Under the pieces are notes generated by a model. That model had not been told where the DNA came from. It did not search any database and was given only the letters and a program-made list of their open reading frames with translations. Positions 57,359 through 64,000 of a DNA stretch of 64,000 nt are shown piece after piece. The DNA comes from Shinella sp. (GTDB lineage Bacteria > Pseudomonadota > Alphaproteobacteria > Rhizobiales > Rhizobiaceae), in the NCBI GenBank assembly GCA_003248775.1, contig QFQX01000024.1, positions 1 through 64,000 of the forward strand. The letters run 5' to 3'. Numbering within the stretch: position 1 is the first letter of the stretch; each line of letters starts with the position of its first letter. A program made the position numbers and the translations under genes.

Positions 57359-58615
57359 ATGCGCGATCTGTATTCTGTACTCGGCGTGAAGCACGACGCA
57401 GGAGCCGAAGAAATCAAGGCGGCATGGCGTACAAGGGCCAAGTCCGTCCATCCCGACCAGAACCGAAACGATCCGAACGCCAACCAGCGTTTTGCCGAGA
57501 TCGGGCGCGCGTACGAGGTGCTGAAGGATCCGAAGAAGCGCAACCAGTACGACCAGCAGCTCAGCAAGGTTGAAGCCATGGAACGCGAACAGACCATCAT
57601 GCAGCAGCGTGAAACCGCCCGCGAGGCCGCGCGCCAGGCAGCGGAAAAGGCGAAGGCCGCCAAGGCCAACGCCGAGCGGATCATGGCCGAACTCGCCAAG
57701 GCTGAAGCCGAAAAGAACCGCACCGAGAAGGTGGCGCAGTCGACAGCTCAGGCCGCTCAGGCCGCTGCGGCTCAGGCAGCCCAGGCAAAAGCCGCGCAGA
57801 CCCCACCGCCCGGACAATCGTCAGCCGCATCCGGTGCTGCATCCTCCGGTCAGGCCAAGACTGCCCCCGCCGGCGAAACACCGGAAGAAATGGTATCACG
57901 CATCTTCGGCGACACGCCGGAGGCCGTCGCAGCCGCGGAAAACCTGAAGCGCGAAAACGAAAGCAAGGCGGAAAAGGCCGATAAAACGGAAAAGCCCGAA
58001 AGCGCGGACGCAGCCGCTGCCGCCGCTGCAAAACCCGCCTCCATCTTTGCACCGGTAGAACTCATCAGTTCGCTGGTGCGCCGCTTCCGGGGCACCCAAC
58101 CTGCTCCGGAAAAGGCCCCCGACCTGCATGTCGAGGCCAACGTCACCATCGAAGACCTGCTGGCGCAAAAGTCAGTCCCTGTCACGCTTGCCGACGGGCG
58201 CGAACTGCGCGTTCCGCTGTCCGGCGTGAGCGAGGGCCATGTGGTCCAGCTCAAGGCGCAGGGACACAAGCTGCCGAACATGGCGCGCGGTGACGTCTAT
58301 GCAACGATCCGCGTCCAGAAGGACGAGAAGTTCCGGGTCGATGGTTTCGACATCAGGACCGTTCTGCCGATCACGCTGGAAAACGCCGTTCTCGGCTGCG
58401 AGATGCAGGTGGAGACGCCGGCGGGGCCTGTGGATATCACCATTCCCGCCTGGTCGAATTCGGATCAGGTAATCAGCCTCGAAGGCCAGGGATTGCCCGA
58501 CGATGCGGGCGGACGCGGCGCTGTTCTGGTCGAACTGCGCGTAAAACTCTGGGAAAAACCGGACGATAAGGTGACCGACCTGATGCGTGTGATGCGCGAA
58601 GGACTGTTTCTGTGA
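57359..58615 (+). CDS. J-domain protein of the CbpA/DnaJ-C type without zinc finger
   Basis: A 418-residue co-chaperone. The J domain (about 1-65) has MRDLYSVLGVKHDAGAEEIK, the invariant HPD (in SVHPDQNRNDP) and RFAEIGRAYEVLKDPKKR. A long alanine/glutamine-rich linker (about 70-240) follows, then two DnaJ C-terminal beta domains (NVTIEDLLAQKSVPVTLADG..., IRVQKDEKFRVDGFDIRTVLPI...). No CxxCxGxG zinc finger, so it is CbpA-like. Stimulates DnaK. The linker is unusually long and low in complexity. Confidence 0.9.
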   Translation: MRDLYSVLGVKHDAGAEEIKAAWRTRAKSVHPDQNRNDPNANQRFAEIGRAYEVLKDPKKRNQYDQQLSKVEAMEREQTIMQQRETAREAARQAAEKAKAAKANAERIMAELAKAEAEKNRTEKVAQSTAQAAQAAAAQAAQAKAAQTPPPGQSSAASGAASSGQAKTAPAGETPEEMVSRIFGDTPEAVAAAENLKRENESKAEKADKTEKPESADAAAAAAAKPASIFAPVELISSLVRRFRGTQPAPEKAPDLHVEANVTIEDLLAQKSVPVTLADGRELRVPLSGVSEGHVVQLKAQGHKLPNMARGDVYATIRVQKDEKFRVDGFDIRTVLPITLENAVLGCEMQVETPAGPVDITIPAWSNSDQVISLEGQGLPDDAGGRGAVLVELRVKLWEKPDDKVTDLMRVMREGLFL

Positions 58616-58737
58616 AGCCTTTGTAACAATTACACCCTTTGTTACGGCCCCTAACAATTGATGATCCTGTCCAATCTTGAACCACGGATCGGGCTATGCC
58701 ATAGGCAGGATCACTCGAAAGTATCAGGGAGCAAAAC

Positions 58738-59556
58738 ATGGCTCAAGGTTCCGGCCTTATGGCAGGCAAACGCGGCGTCATCATGGGCGTTGCAAATAAT
58801 CGTTCCATCGCATGGGGCATCGCGAAGGCCTGCCGCGACCAGGGAGCCGAAATTGCCTTTACCTGGCAGGGGGATGCGCTGAAGAAGCGTGTCGAACCGC
58901 TTGCCCAGGAACTCGACGCGTTCATGGCCGGCGACTGTGATGTCACCGATCTCGCCAGCATCGATGCGGTTTTCCAATCGCTCGAGGACAAGTGGGGCAA
59001 GATCGATTTCGTCGTCCACGCCATCGTCTTCTCCGACAAGGACGAACTGACAGGCCGCTATATCGAGACCACTCGCGACAACTTCCAGCGGACCATGGAC
59101 ATCTCGGTGTTCTCGTTCACGGCTGTTGCCGCGCGCGCCGAAAAGATCATGAATGACGGCGGCTCGATCCTGACGCTCACCTATTACGGCGCCGAAAAGG
59201 TCATGCCGCACTACAACGTCATGGGCGTCGCCAAGGCAGCGCTCGAGGCATCCGTGCGCTACCTCGCCGTCGACATGGGCGGCCGCGGCATCCGCGTCAA
59301 CGCCATCTCGGCCGGCCCGATCAAGACGCTCGCAGCCTCCGGCATCGGCGACTTCCGCTATATCCTGAAGTGGAACGAGTACAACTCGCCGCTGAAGCGC
59401 AACGTCACGACCGACGAAGTCGGCAAGTCCGGCATGTATCTGCTGTCAGATCTGTCCACCGGCGTTACCGGCGAAGTGCATCATGTCGATTCCGGCTATC
59501 ACACGGTCGGCATGAAGGCCGTGGATGCGCCGGATATCTCCGTCGTCAAGGAATAG
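58738..59556 (+). CDS. fabI: Enoyl-[acyl-carrier-protein] reductase (NADH)
   Basis: A 272-residue SDR-like enzyme reducing trans-2-enoyl-ACP in fatty-acid elongation. Cofactor strand GVANNRSIAWGIAKACRDQG, the Y-x6-K pair of FabI in YNVMGVAKAAL (with YYGAEKVMPHY before it), and NAISAGPIKTLAASGIGDFRYIL. FabI is the target of triclosan and isoniazid-like inhibitors in other species. ATG at 58738 follows AGGGAGCAAAAC. First gene in a short run with the phosphatase gene 20 bp on. Confidence 0.96.
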   Translation: MAQGSGLMAGKRGVIMGVANNRSIAWGIAKACRDQGAEIAFTWQGDALKKRVEPLAQELDAFMAGDCDVTDLASIDAVFQSLEDKWGKIDFVVHAIVFSDKDELTGRYIETTRDNFQRTMDISVFSFTAVAARAEKIMNDGGSILTLTYYGAEKVMPHYNVMGVAKAALEASVRYLAVDMGGRGIRVNAISAGPIKTLAASGIGDFRYILKWNEYNSPLKRNVTTDEVGKSGMYLLSDLSTGVTGEVHHVDSGYHTVGMKAVDAPDISVVKE

Positions 59557-59576
59557 TAAAGTCTGAGGTTCTGGCC

Positions 59577-60167
59577 GTGCTCATCTACATGATCCGTCAC
59601 GGCCAGACCGACTGGAATGCCGAAGGCCGCCTGCAAGGGCAGAAGGATATCGGCCTCAACGATCTCGGCCGGGCGCAGGCCAGCGACAACGGCCGCCGGC
59701 TTCTCGAAGAACTCGGCGATCATGCCGGAAGCTTCGACTATGTCGCCTCCCCTCTCGGCCGCACGCGCGAAACCATGGAACGGGTCCGCACCGCCATGGG
59801 TCTCGATCCGCAGGACTATCGCCTCGACGAACGCCTGAAGGAGGTTTCCTTCGGCGACTGGGAAGGCTCGACAATTGCCGAAGTCAAGCAGCATTCACCG
59901 GACCGGGTGAAGGAACGCAGGCTGCACAAGTGGGACTTCATCCCACCGGGCGAGGCTGCGGAAAGCTACGAAATCCTGTCCTGGAGAGTGGGCGCCTGGT
60001 TGAATTCGGTGGAGCGCCCGACCGTCTGCGTCACTCATGGAGGCGTGGTGCGCAGTGTCTTCCGTCTTATCGGGCAATGGTCCAAGGAAGAGGCCTGCGA
60101 CATGAACGTGCCACAGGACCGTATCTTGAAGATCGACAGGGACGGCTCCCTCGTCGCCTGGCTTTAA
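59577..60167 (+). CDS. Histidine phosphatase (phosphoglycerate mutase-like)
   Basis: A 196-residue phosphatase of the dPGM-like branch. The RHG motif is YMIRHGQTDWNAEGRLQGQKD, with a catalytic E-x-x-F-G-x-W-E segment (EVSFGDWEGSTI) and the second histidine in VCVTHGGVVRSVFR. Substrate unclear: phosphosugars, or phosphoserine as in cobalamin or serine pathways. Start is GTG at 59577 (LIYMIRHG follows); ATG at 59589 is the alternative. Likely co-transcribed with fabI, 20 bp upstream. Confidence 0.9.
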   Translation: MLIYMIRHGQTDWNAEGRLQGQKDIGLNDLGRAQASDNGRRLLEELGDHAGSFDYVASPLGRTRETMERVRTAMGLDPQDYRLDERLKEVSFGDWEGSTIAEVKQHSPDRVKERRLHKWDFIPPGEAAESYEILSWRVGAWLNSVERPTVCVTHGGVVRSVFRLIGQWSKEEACDMNVPQDRILKIDRDGSLVAWL

Positions 60168-60207
60168 GCGCACCCTGGCCTTGACGCCGCGTATCCCGTG
60201 GCCGGCC

Positions 60208-60468
60208 TTACTGAACCACTTCCAGATCATCGACGACGCGCTTGCCATCGACTTCGGTGTAGAACACGATAACCTTCACGCCGCTCTGCAGACCGTCGAA
60301 ATTGAACTCCTCCGGCAGCGAATAGGTCTTTCCGTCGTCAAGCACGAGGCTGAGGTTTTCGACATTGACGGACTTGATGGTGGCTTCCACGTCGGAACTG
60401 CCCGCCAGGACGCTAAGCGGAGACAGGAAACTCGCCGTTGCCAGAAGAACTGCAATCATGACCCGCAT
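60208..60468 (-). CDS. DUF1344 periplasmic protein
   Basis: An 86-residue exported protein with signal MRVMIAVLLATASFLSPLSVLA (22 residues). The mature 64 residues (SSDVEATIKSVNVENLSLVLDDGKTYSLPEEFNFDGL in sections) match DUF1344, a small beta-rich periplasmic domain of unknown role. Starts at 60468; an upstream frame to 60558 adds a sequence without signal-peptide character. Convergent with the phosphatase gene. Confidence 0.85.
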   Translation of the reverse strand: MRVMIAVLLATASFLSPLSVLAGSSDVEATIKSVNVENLSLVLDDGKTYSLPEEFNFDGLQSGVKVIVFYTEVDGKRVVDDLEVVQ

Positions 60469-60643
60469 GCGATAAACTTTCGTCAAAAACGACTGATTCA
60501 GAATGTGTTTCAAAATAAGCCTCCAGAATGTGGCAAAAGTCGCCCGCAATAGTGTCATTTTCGGTGTGATTGATGACCGGAATTGAGGCTGCGATCAAGT
60601 CACCGTGAAGCTTATCCCTGACCTGCCGTTAACTTTCCTGATG

Positions 60644-60666
60644 AAGCCCGGACAACCGGGCTTTTC
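60644..60666 (+). terminator. Orphan intrinsic terminator on the plus strand
   Basis: AAGCCCGG-ACAA-CCGGGCTT then TTC, an 8-bp stem with a short T-tract. No plus-strand gene ends nearby (DUF1344 is on the other strand), so a short transcript from about 60560 could end here. The remaining 316-bp gap (60469-60784) shows no gene. Confidence 0.55.
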
Positions 60667-60784
60667 AAGTAAAGTTCGAGCACTGAAAGAACCTGAGCGG
60701 ACGACCGTAAATATTTCTCATTCAATGCTAAATTAACTACCGCCCCCTAGGATCGTTCAGCATGCAGCAAGGGGTTTCGGGGAC

Positions 60785-63700
60785 TTGAATTACAGCAAGA
60801 CGATCATGGCGCGCGACGGAGAGGAACGATCCGGGGCGAGTTTTTTGCTGTTGGGTGGTGCGCTCCTCAGCTTGGCCATTGTCGCCGCCGGTTTCATGCT
60901 CGACAAATGGCTGACGGAAGCGAACATCGGAACCGTTCGCCAGCATGTCGCCGAGGACCTGCGCCTGGTGCGCGCATCCATTGAATCCCGCATTGCCGCC
61001 GATACCGCCGCAGCCACTCATCTGGCCGATATGATCGCGGCCGATCCGACCATTTCCTCGACCTCGCTGACATCGATGGCGAAGAACCTCGTGTCGCGTG
61101 CTCCGCATATCGACAGCGTCGTGTTCCGCCCCGGTGCACGTCCCGGCGACACGCCCGTCATCAATGCGCTCGGCGATCACACGCTCCTGCTCGACGTTCC
61201 GGTCCGGCTCGCACCCGATGGGGTCGATCGCTACTGGGGTTCCGTCGTTCTGTCGATGAATACAGCACGGACCGTGGAGGCAAGCGGCATCGCCGATCAC
61301 GCACTCATCGCTCCGGCCTCCCACTTCGAGAACGAACATCTGGCATTCGCCATACGCGAAGTGCGGGCGGCTGGATCTGGCCGGTTCCTGTTCGGATCCC
61401 CGGACATCACCCGCGAGGATCCGGTCGCCGAGCGCATCGATGTACCGGGCGGCGGCTGGGAGCTTCTCGCCGCCCCGATCGGCGGCTGGCAGGCAGCGCT
61501 GGACAACCGGCTGCCTGCACGACTTGGCATCATAGCCGCAGTCATCGCGATGATTGTGCCCGTCATCGTCACGCTGATGCTGCTTCGGGAGCGCAACCGC
61601 AATATCGCTCGCCTGAAAGCCCGCGAGGAGGCGCTCTTCGAAGTAACGCAACGCTTCAATCTGGCGATGGACACCTCCAATATCGGCATATGGGAGCTGG
61701 AGGAAAGGACAGGACAGTTCTATTGGGACGAACGGGCCGCGATCCTGCATGGTTGCGCAGCAAGCGAGGTCGAGCGGCAGGACAGGCTGAACGACTGGCA
61801 CCGGGTCATTCATCCCGAAGATCGCGAGGCAATCGAACTGCGGATTTTTGCCAGTATCGCGGCTATAGGCAAGCAGAGCTGGGACATGCGATATCGCATC
61901 GTGCAGGCAGACGGCGCGATCCGGCATCTGCGCTCCGTGGGCGCGCACAGCATCGGCGCAAAGGGCCTGGACCGGCAGATCGGCATCGTTTTCGACGTGA
62001 CAGCTGACGCCATGTTCACGGAAACCCTCAGGGTCGCCAAGGAAACCAGCGAGATCAAGAACGCTGAGCTCGAGTTGGCACTTGACGAGCTTTCAGTGCG
62101 CGAACATCAGCTGGTCGAGCTTTCGCAGAAGCTCGACCTTGCACTCGCCTCCTACAACTGCGGCATCTGGGAAGGTGATCCGAACACCACGACGGCGATC
62201 TGGGACGAACGGATGCACCAGCTCTACAACGTGCCGAACAGGAACAGGCCGGTAACCCGACATGAGTGGCTTTCGGCGCTGCATCCCGACGACCGGCAGG
62301 CAACGCAGCTTGCCACAAACCGCGCCGTCAACGCCTTGTCCGCGGTCAACACCATCCAGCGCATTCTCCTGCCCAACAACGAGCTGCGTTACGTACGCTC
62401 GGTCGGGCAGGTGCATGTAGGCAAGGATGGCAGGAAGAAGCTTATCGGTCTTGCCTTCGACGTCACTGCCGACGCCAAGATCGCCGAGGAACTGCGCGGC
62501 GCAAAGGCGGAAGCCGACGCGCGCAACATCGAGCTGGAACTCACCAAGAACCGTATCGAATTCAATGCCCTGCATGATCCGCTCACCGCGCTTGCCAACC
62601 GCCGCAAGCTGGACATGGAACTGGAGGCGCTGACCCGCGAAGGCGGCAAGCAGAGAACCAAGTTTACGATCCTGCATCTCGACCTCGACCGTTTCAAGGA
62701 AATCAACGATACACTCGGCCATGCAGCAGGCGATGCCATGCTGGTGCACGCTTCGAGAGTACTGACCCGTACAGTCAACCGCGGCGACCTGATCGCCCGT
62801 ATCGGCGGCGACGAATTCGTCATCCTCGCAAAGCGCCAGACCTCACCGCAGGAGCTTGCGAAGCTCAGCGAGACGATTATCCGGGAAATGTGCAAGCCGA
62901 TCGATTTCGAGGGCTTTTCCTGCCGCTGCGGCGTGTCCATCGGCATCGCCCAGTCCTCCGGCATCTTCACCGATGCCGGCAAGGTGCTGATCAACGCCGA
63001 CATCGCGCTCTATCAGGCGAAGGAAAAGGGACGTAACCGCTTCGAATTCTTTACGCCGGACCTTCAGGCCAACATCTTTGCCCGCAAGCGCATGGCGGAC
63101 GAGATCCTCGCCGGTCTCGATCATGACGAATTCACCGTCTGGTACCAACCGCAGTTCGAGGCCGACTCGATGGAACTGATCGGCGCGGAGGCACTGGTGC
63201 GCTGGCGGCATCCCGTTCACGGCATTTTGCCATCGAACGAGTTCCTGAAGGTCGCCGAAGAGCTCAACGTGCTGGCGCGCATCGACCAGCTGGTGCTGGA
63301 AACCGCTCTCAAGGACCAAATGCGCTGGACTGCACTCGGGGTTCGCCTGCCGCGTATCTCCGTCAACGTCTCATCCCGCCGCCTGCATGACGAAAATCTT
63401 GTCGCTCAGCTCGAGGGGTTGAACATCACGCCTGGTTCGATCTGTTTCGAGCTGGTTGAATCCATCTTCCTCGACGAAAGCGACGATGTGACGACCGGCA
63501 ATATCGAACGCATCAAGGCGCTCGGCATCGACATCGAAATCGACGATTTCGGCACCGGCCACACCTCCATCGTCAGCCTGTTGCGCCTGAAACCCAAGCG
63601 CCTGAAGATCGACCGCCAGCTCGTCATGCCGATCGTCACCTCGCCGCAGGAACGGACACTGGTGCGCTCGATCATCGAGATCGCCCGCTCCCTCGGCGTG

Positions 63701-63856
63701 GAAACAGTGGCGGAAGGCGTCGAAAGCAACGAGCACGCAATGCTGCTTCGCCAGCTCGGTTGTGACTTCCTGCAGGGCTACGCCTTCTCCAAACCGCTGC
63801 CCTTCGAGGACTTCACCCGCTTCGCGCAGGCTCTTCCCCGGCGAAAGGCGTCATAA
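60785..63856 (+). CDS. Membrane-bound PAS-PAS-GGDEF-EAL cyclic-di-GMP protein
   Basis: A 1023-residue protein. Two membrane helices (about 21-43 and 247-269) bracket a ~200-residue periplasmic sensor of CHASE-like character. In the cytoplasm come two PAS/PAC units (about 290-415 and 440-560), a diguanylate cyclase domain with intact RIGGDEFVIL (about 590-755), and a phosphodiesterase domain with intact IGAEALVRW, DDFGTGHTS, KIDRQLV and VAEGVES (about 765-1010). Start is TTG at 60785, or ATG at 60806, neither with a strong ribosome site. The domain order and two intact catalytic sites suggest a bifunctional or switchable enzyme sensing an external signal. Confidence 0.93.
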   Translation: MNYSKTIMARDGEERSGASFLLLGGALLSLAIVAAGFMLDKWLTEANIGTVRQHVAEDLRLVRASIESRIAADTAAATHLADMIAADPTISSTSLTSMAKNLVSRAPHIDSVVFRPGARPGDTPVINALGDHTLLLDVPVRLAPDGVDRYWGSVVLSMNTARTVEASGIADHALIAPASHFENEHLAFAIREVRAAGSGRFLFGSPDITREDPVAERIDVPGGGWELLAAPIGGWQAALDNRLPARLGIIAAVIAMIVPVIVTLMLLRERNRNIARLKAREEALFEVTQRFNLAMDTSNIGIWELEERTGQFYWDERAAILHGCAASEVERQDRLNDWHRVIHPEDREAIELRIFASIAAIGKQSWDMRYRIVQADGAIRHLRSVGAHSIGAKGLDRQIGIVFDVTADAMFTETLRVAKETSEIKNAELELALDELSVREHQLVELSQKLDLALASYNCGIWEGDPNTTTAIWDERMHQLYNVPNRNRPVTRHEWLSALHPDDRQATQLATNRAVNALSAVNTIQRILLPNNELRYVRSVGQVHVGKDGRKKLIGLAFDVTADAKIAEELRGAKAEADARNIELELTKNRIEFNALHDPLTALANRRKLDMELEALTREGGKQRTKFTILHLDLDRFKEINDTLGHAAGDAMLVHASRVLTRTVNRGDLIARIGGDEFVILAKRQTSPQELAKLSETIIREMCKPIDFEGFSCRCGVSIGIAQSSGIFTDAGKVLINADIALYQAKEKGRNRFEFFTPDLQANIFARKRMADEILAGLDHDEFTVWYQPQFEADSMELIGAEALVRWRHPVHGILPSNEFLKVAEELNVLARIDQLVLETALKDQMRWTALGVRLPRISVNVSSRRLHDENLVAQLEGLNITPGSICFELVESIFLDESDDVTTGNIERIKALGIDIEIDDFGTGHTSIVSLLRLKPKRLKIDRQLVMPIVTSPQERTLVRSIIEIARSLGVETVAEGVESNEHAMLLRQLGCDFLQGYAFSKPLPFEDFTRFAQALPRRKAS

Positions 63857-63979
63857 AGGCGACGCTGCGTTTCCAAGAAATGCTTGTCGCGCTTGGCGGT
63901 TTTCCACTATGAGTGTGCCGCAGTGAAAGCCGAGGCAGCCGGAAACGGCGCAGGCCTCCCGCAAACCGGTTCGTCTGAC

Positions 63980-64000
63980 ATGTCGCATAACACCTTCGGC
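63980..64000 (+). CDS. aroC: First seven codons of chorismate synthase, truncated at the window edge
   Basis: ATG at 63980 begins MSHNTFG, the invariant start of AroC, an FMN-dependent enzyme of the shikimate pathway. Only 21 bases are in the window. The call rests on this heptapeptide plus the position downstream of fabI and the histidine phosphatase, an order I recall from Rhizobiaceae. Confidence 0.7.

Overview
The window is one contiguous stretch of GC-rich chromosome from an alphaproteobacterium, almost certainly Rhizobiaceae (Rhizobium/Agrobacterium/Ensifer group). The evidence is a betI-betC-betB-betA choline-sulfate operon, the coxF-containing aa3 oxidase operon, a Rhizobium etli-type asparaginase, the lipid/redox gene types and several palindromic intergenic repeats that I recognise as rhizobial. 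There is no CRISPR array, no rRNA or tRNA that I can see, no insertion sequence and no prophage. It is mostly core metabolism with a few accessory genes.

Layout. 0-13 kb: a Tat-exported beta-helix protein, a LysE exporter, a GAF-GGDEF-EAL protein, a DUF2087 regulator, a GST, DeoR and AraC regulators (the latter divergent from an SDR), asparaginase and a quinone oxidoreductase. 13-24 kb: an EAL-CBS-GGDEF protein, an HdeD-like protein, then betI, betC, a TPR gene inserted in the operon, betB, a small opposite-strand membrane gene, betA and a ClC antiporter. 24-32.4 kb: a sulfur-assimilation locus. sbp-cysT-cysW-cysA imports sulfate; cysD-cysN activate it to APS; cysH, with the cysteine set of a 4Fe-4S APS reductase, reduces it; an Rrf2 regulator lies between the two arms. 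32.6-40.5 kb: Dabb protein, thrB-rnhA, a second AraC/SDR pair, mntP behind a yybP-ykoY manganese riboswitch, ispH, and SURF1/DUF983 genes. 40.6-46 kb: ctaC-ctaD-ctaB-coxF-ctaG-ctaE, the cytochrome aa3 oxidase operon. 46-56.6 kb: IalB-like protein, TldD, a MazG-like pyrophosphatase, a D,D-carboxypeptidase with SPOR domain, an SDR, an orphan DnaB/RecA-like ATPase, SoxR with a divergent MFS exporter, a polysaccharide deacetylase and PdxH. 56.7-64 kb: lipoprotein, J-domain protein, fabI, a histidine phosphatase, DUF1344 protein, a 1,000-residue PAS-GGDEF-EAL protein and the first codons of aroC.

The most informative non-coding signals are the Mn riboswitch before mntP, a SoxR box set in a 19-bp-spacer promoter, a perfect palindrome before betI, a tandem 97-98-bp repeat whose hairpin arms covary (37.6-37.8 kb), and two terminator-bounded intergenic transcripts that could be small RNAs or leaders. 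I found no clear defence or mobile system. The best candidates for something undescribed are the TPR gene translationally coupled into the bet operon, the orphan DnaB-like ATPase with its small N-terminal helical module, and the covarying tandem repeat.
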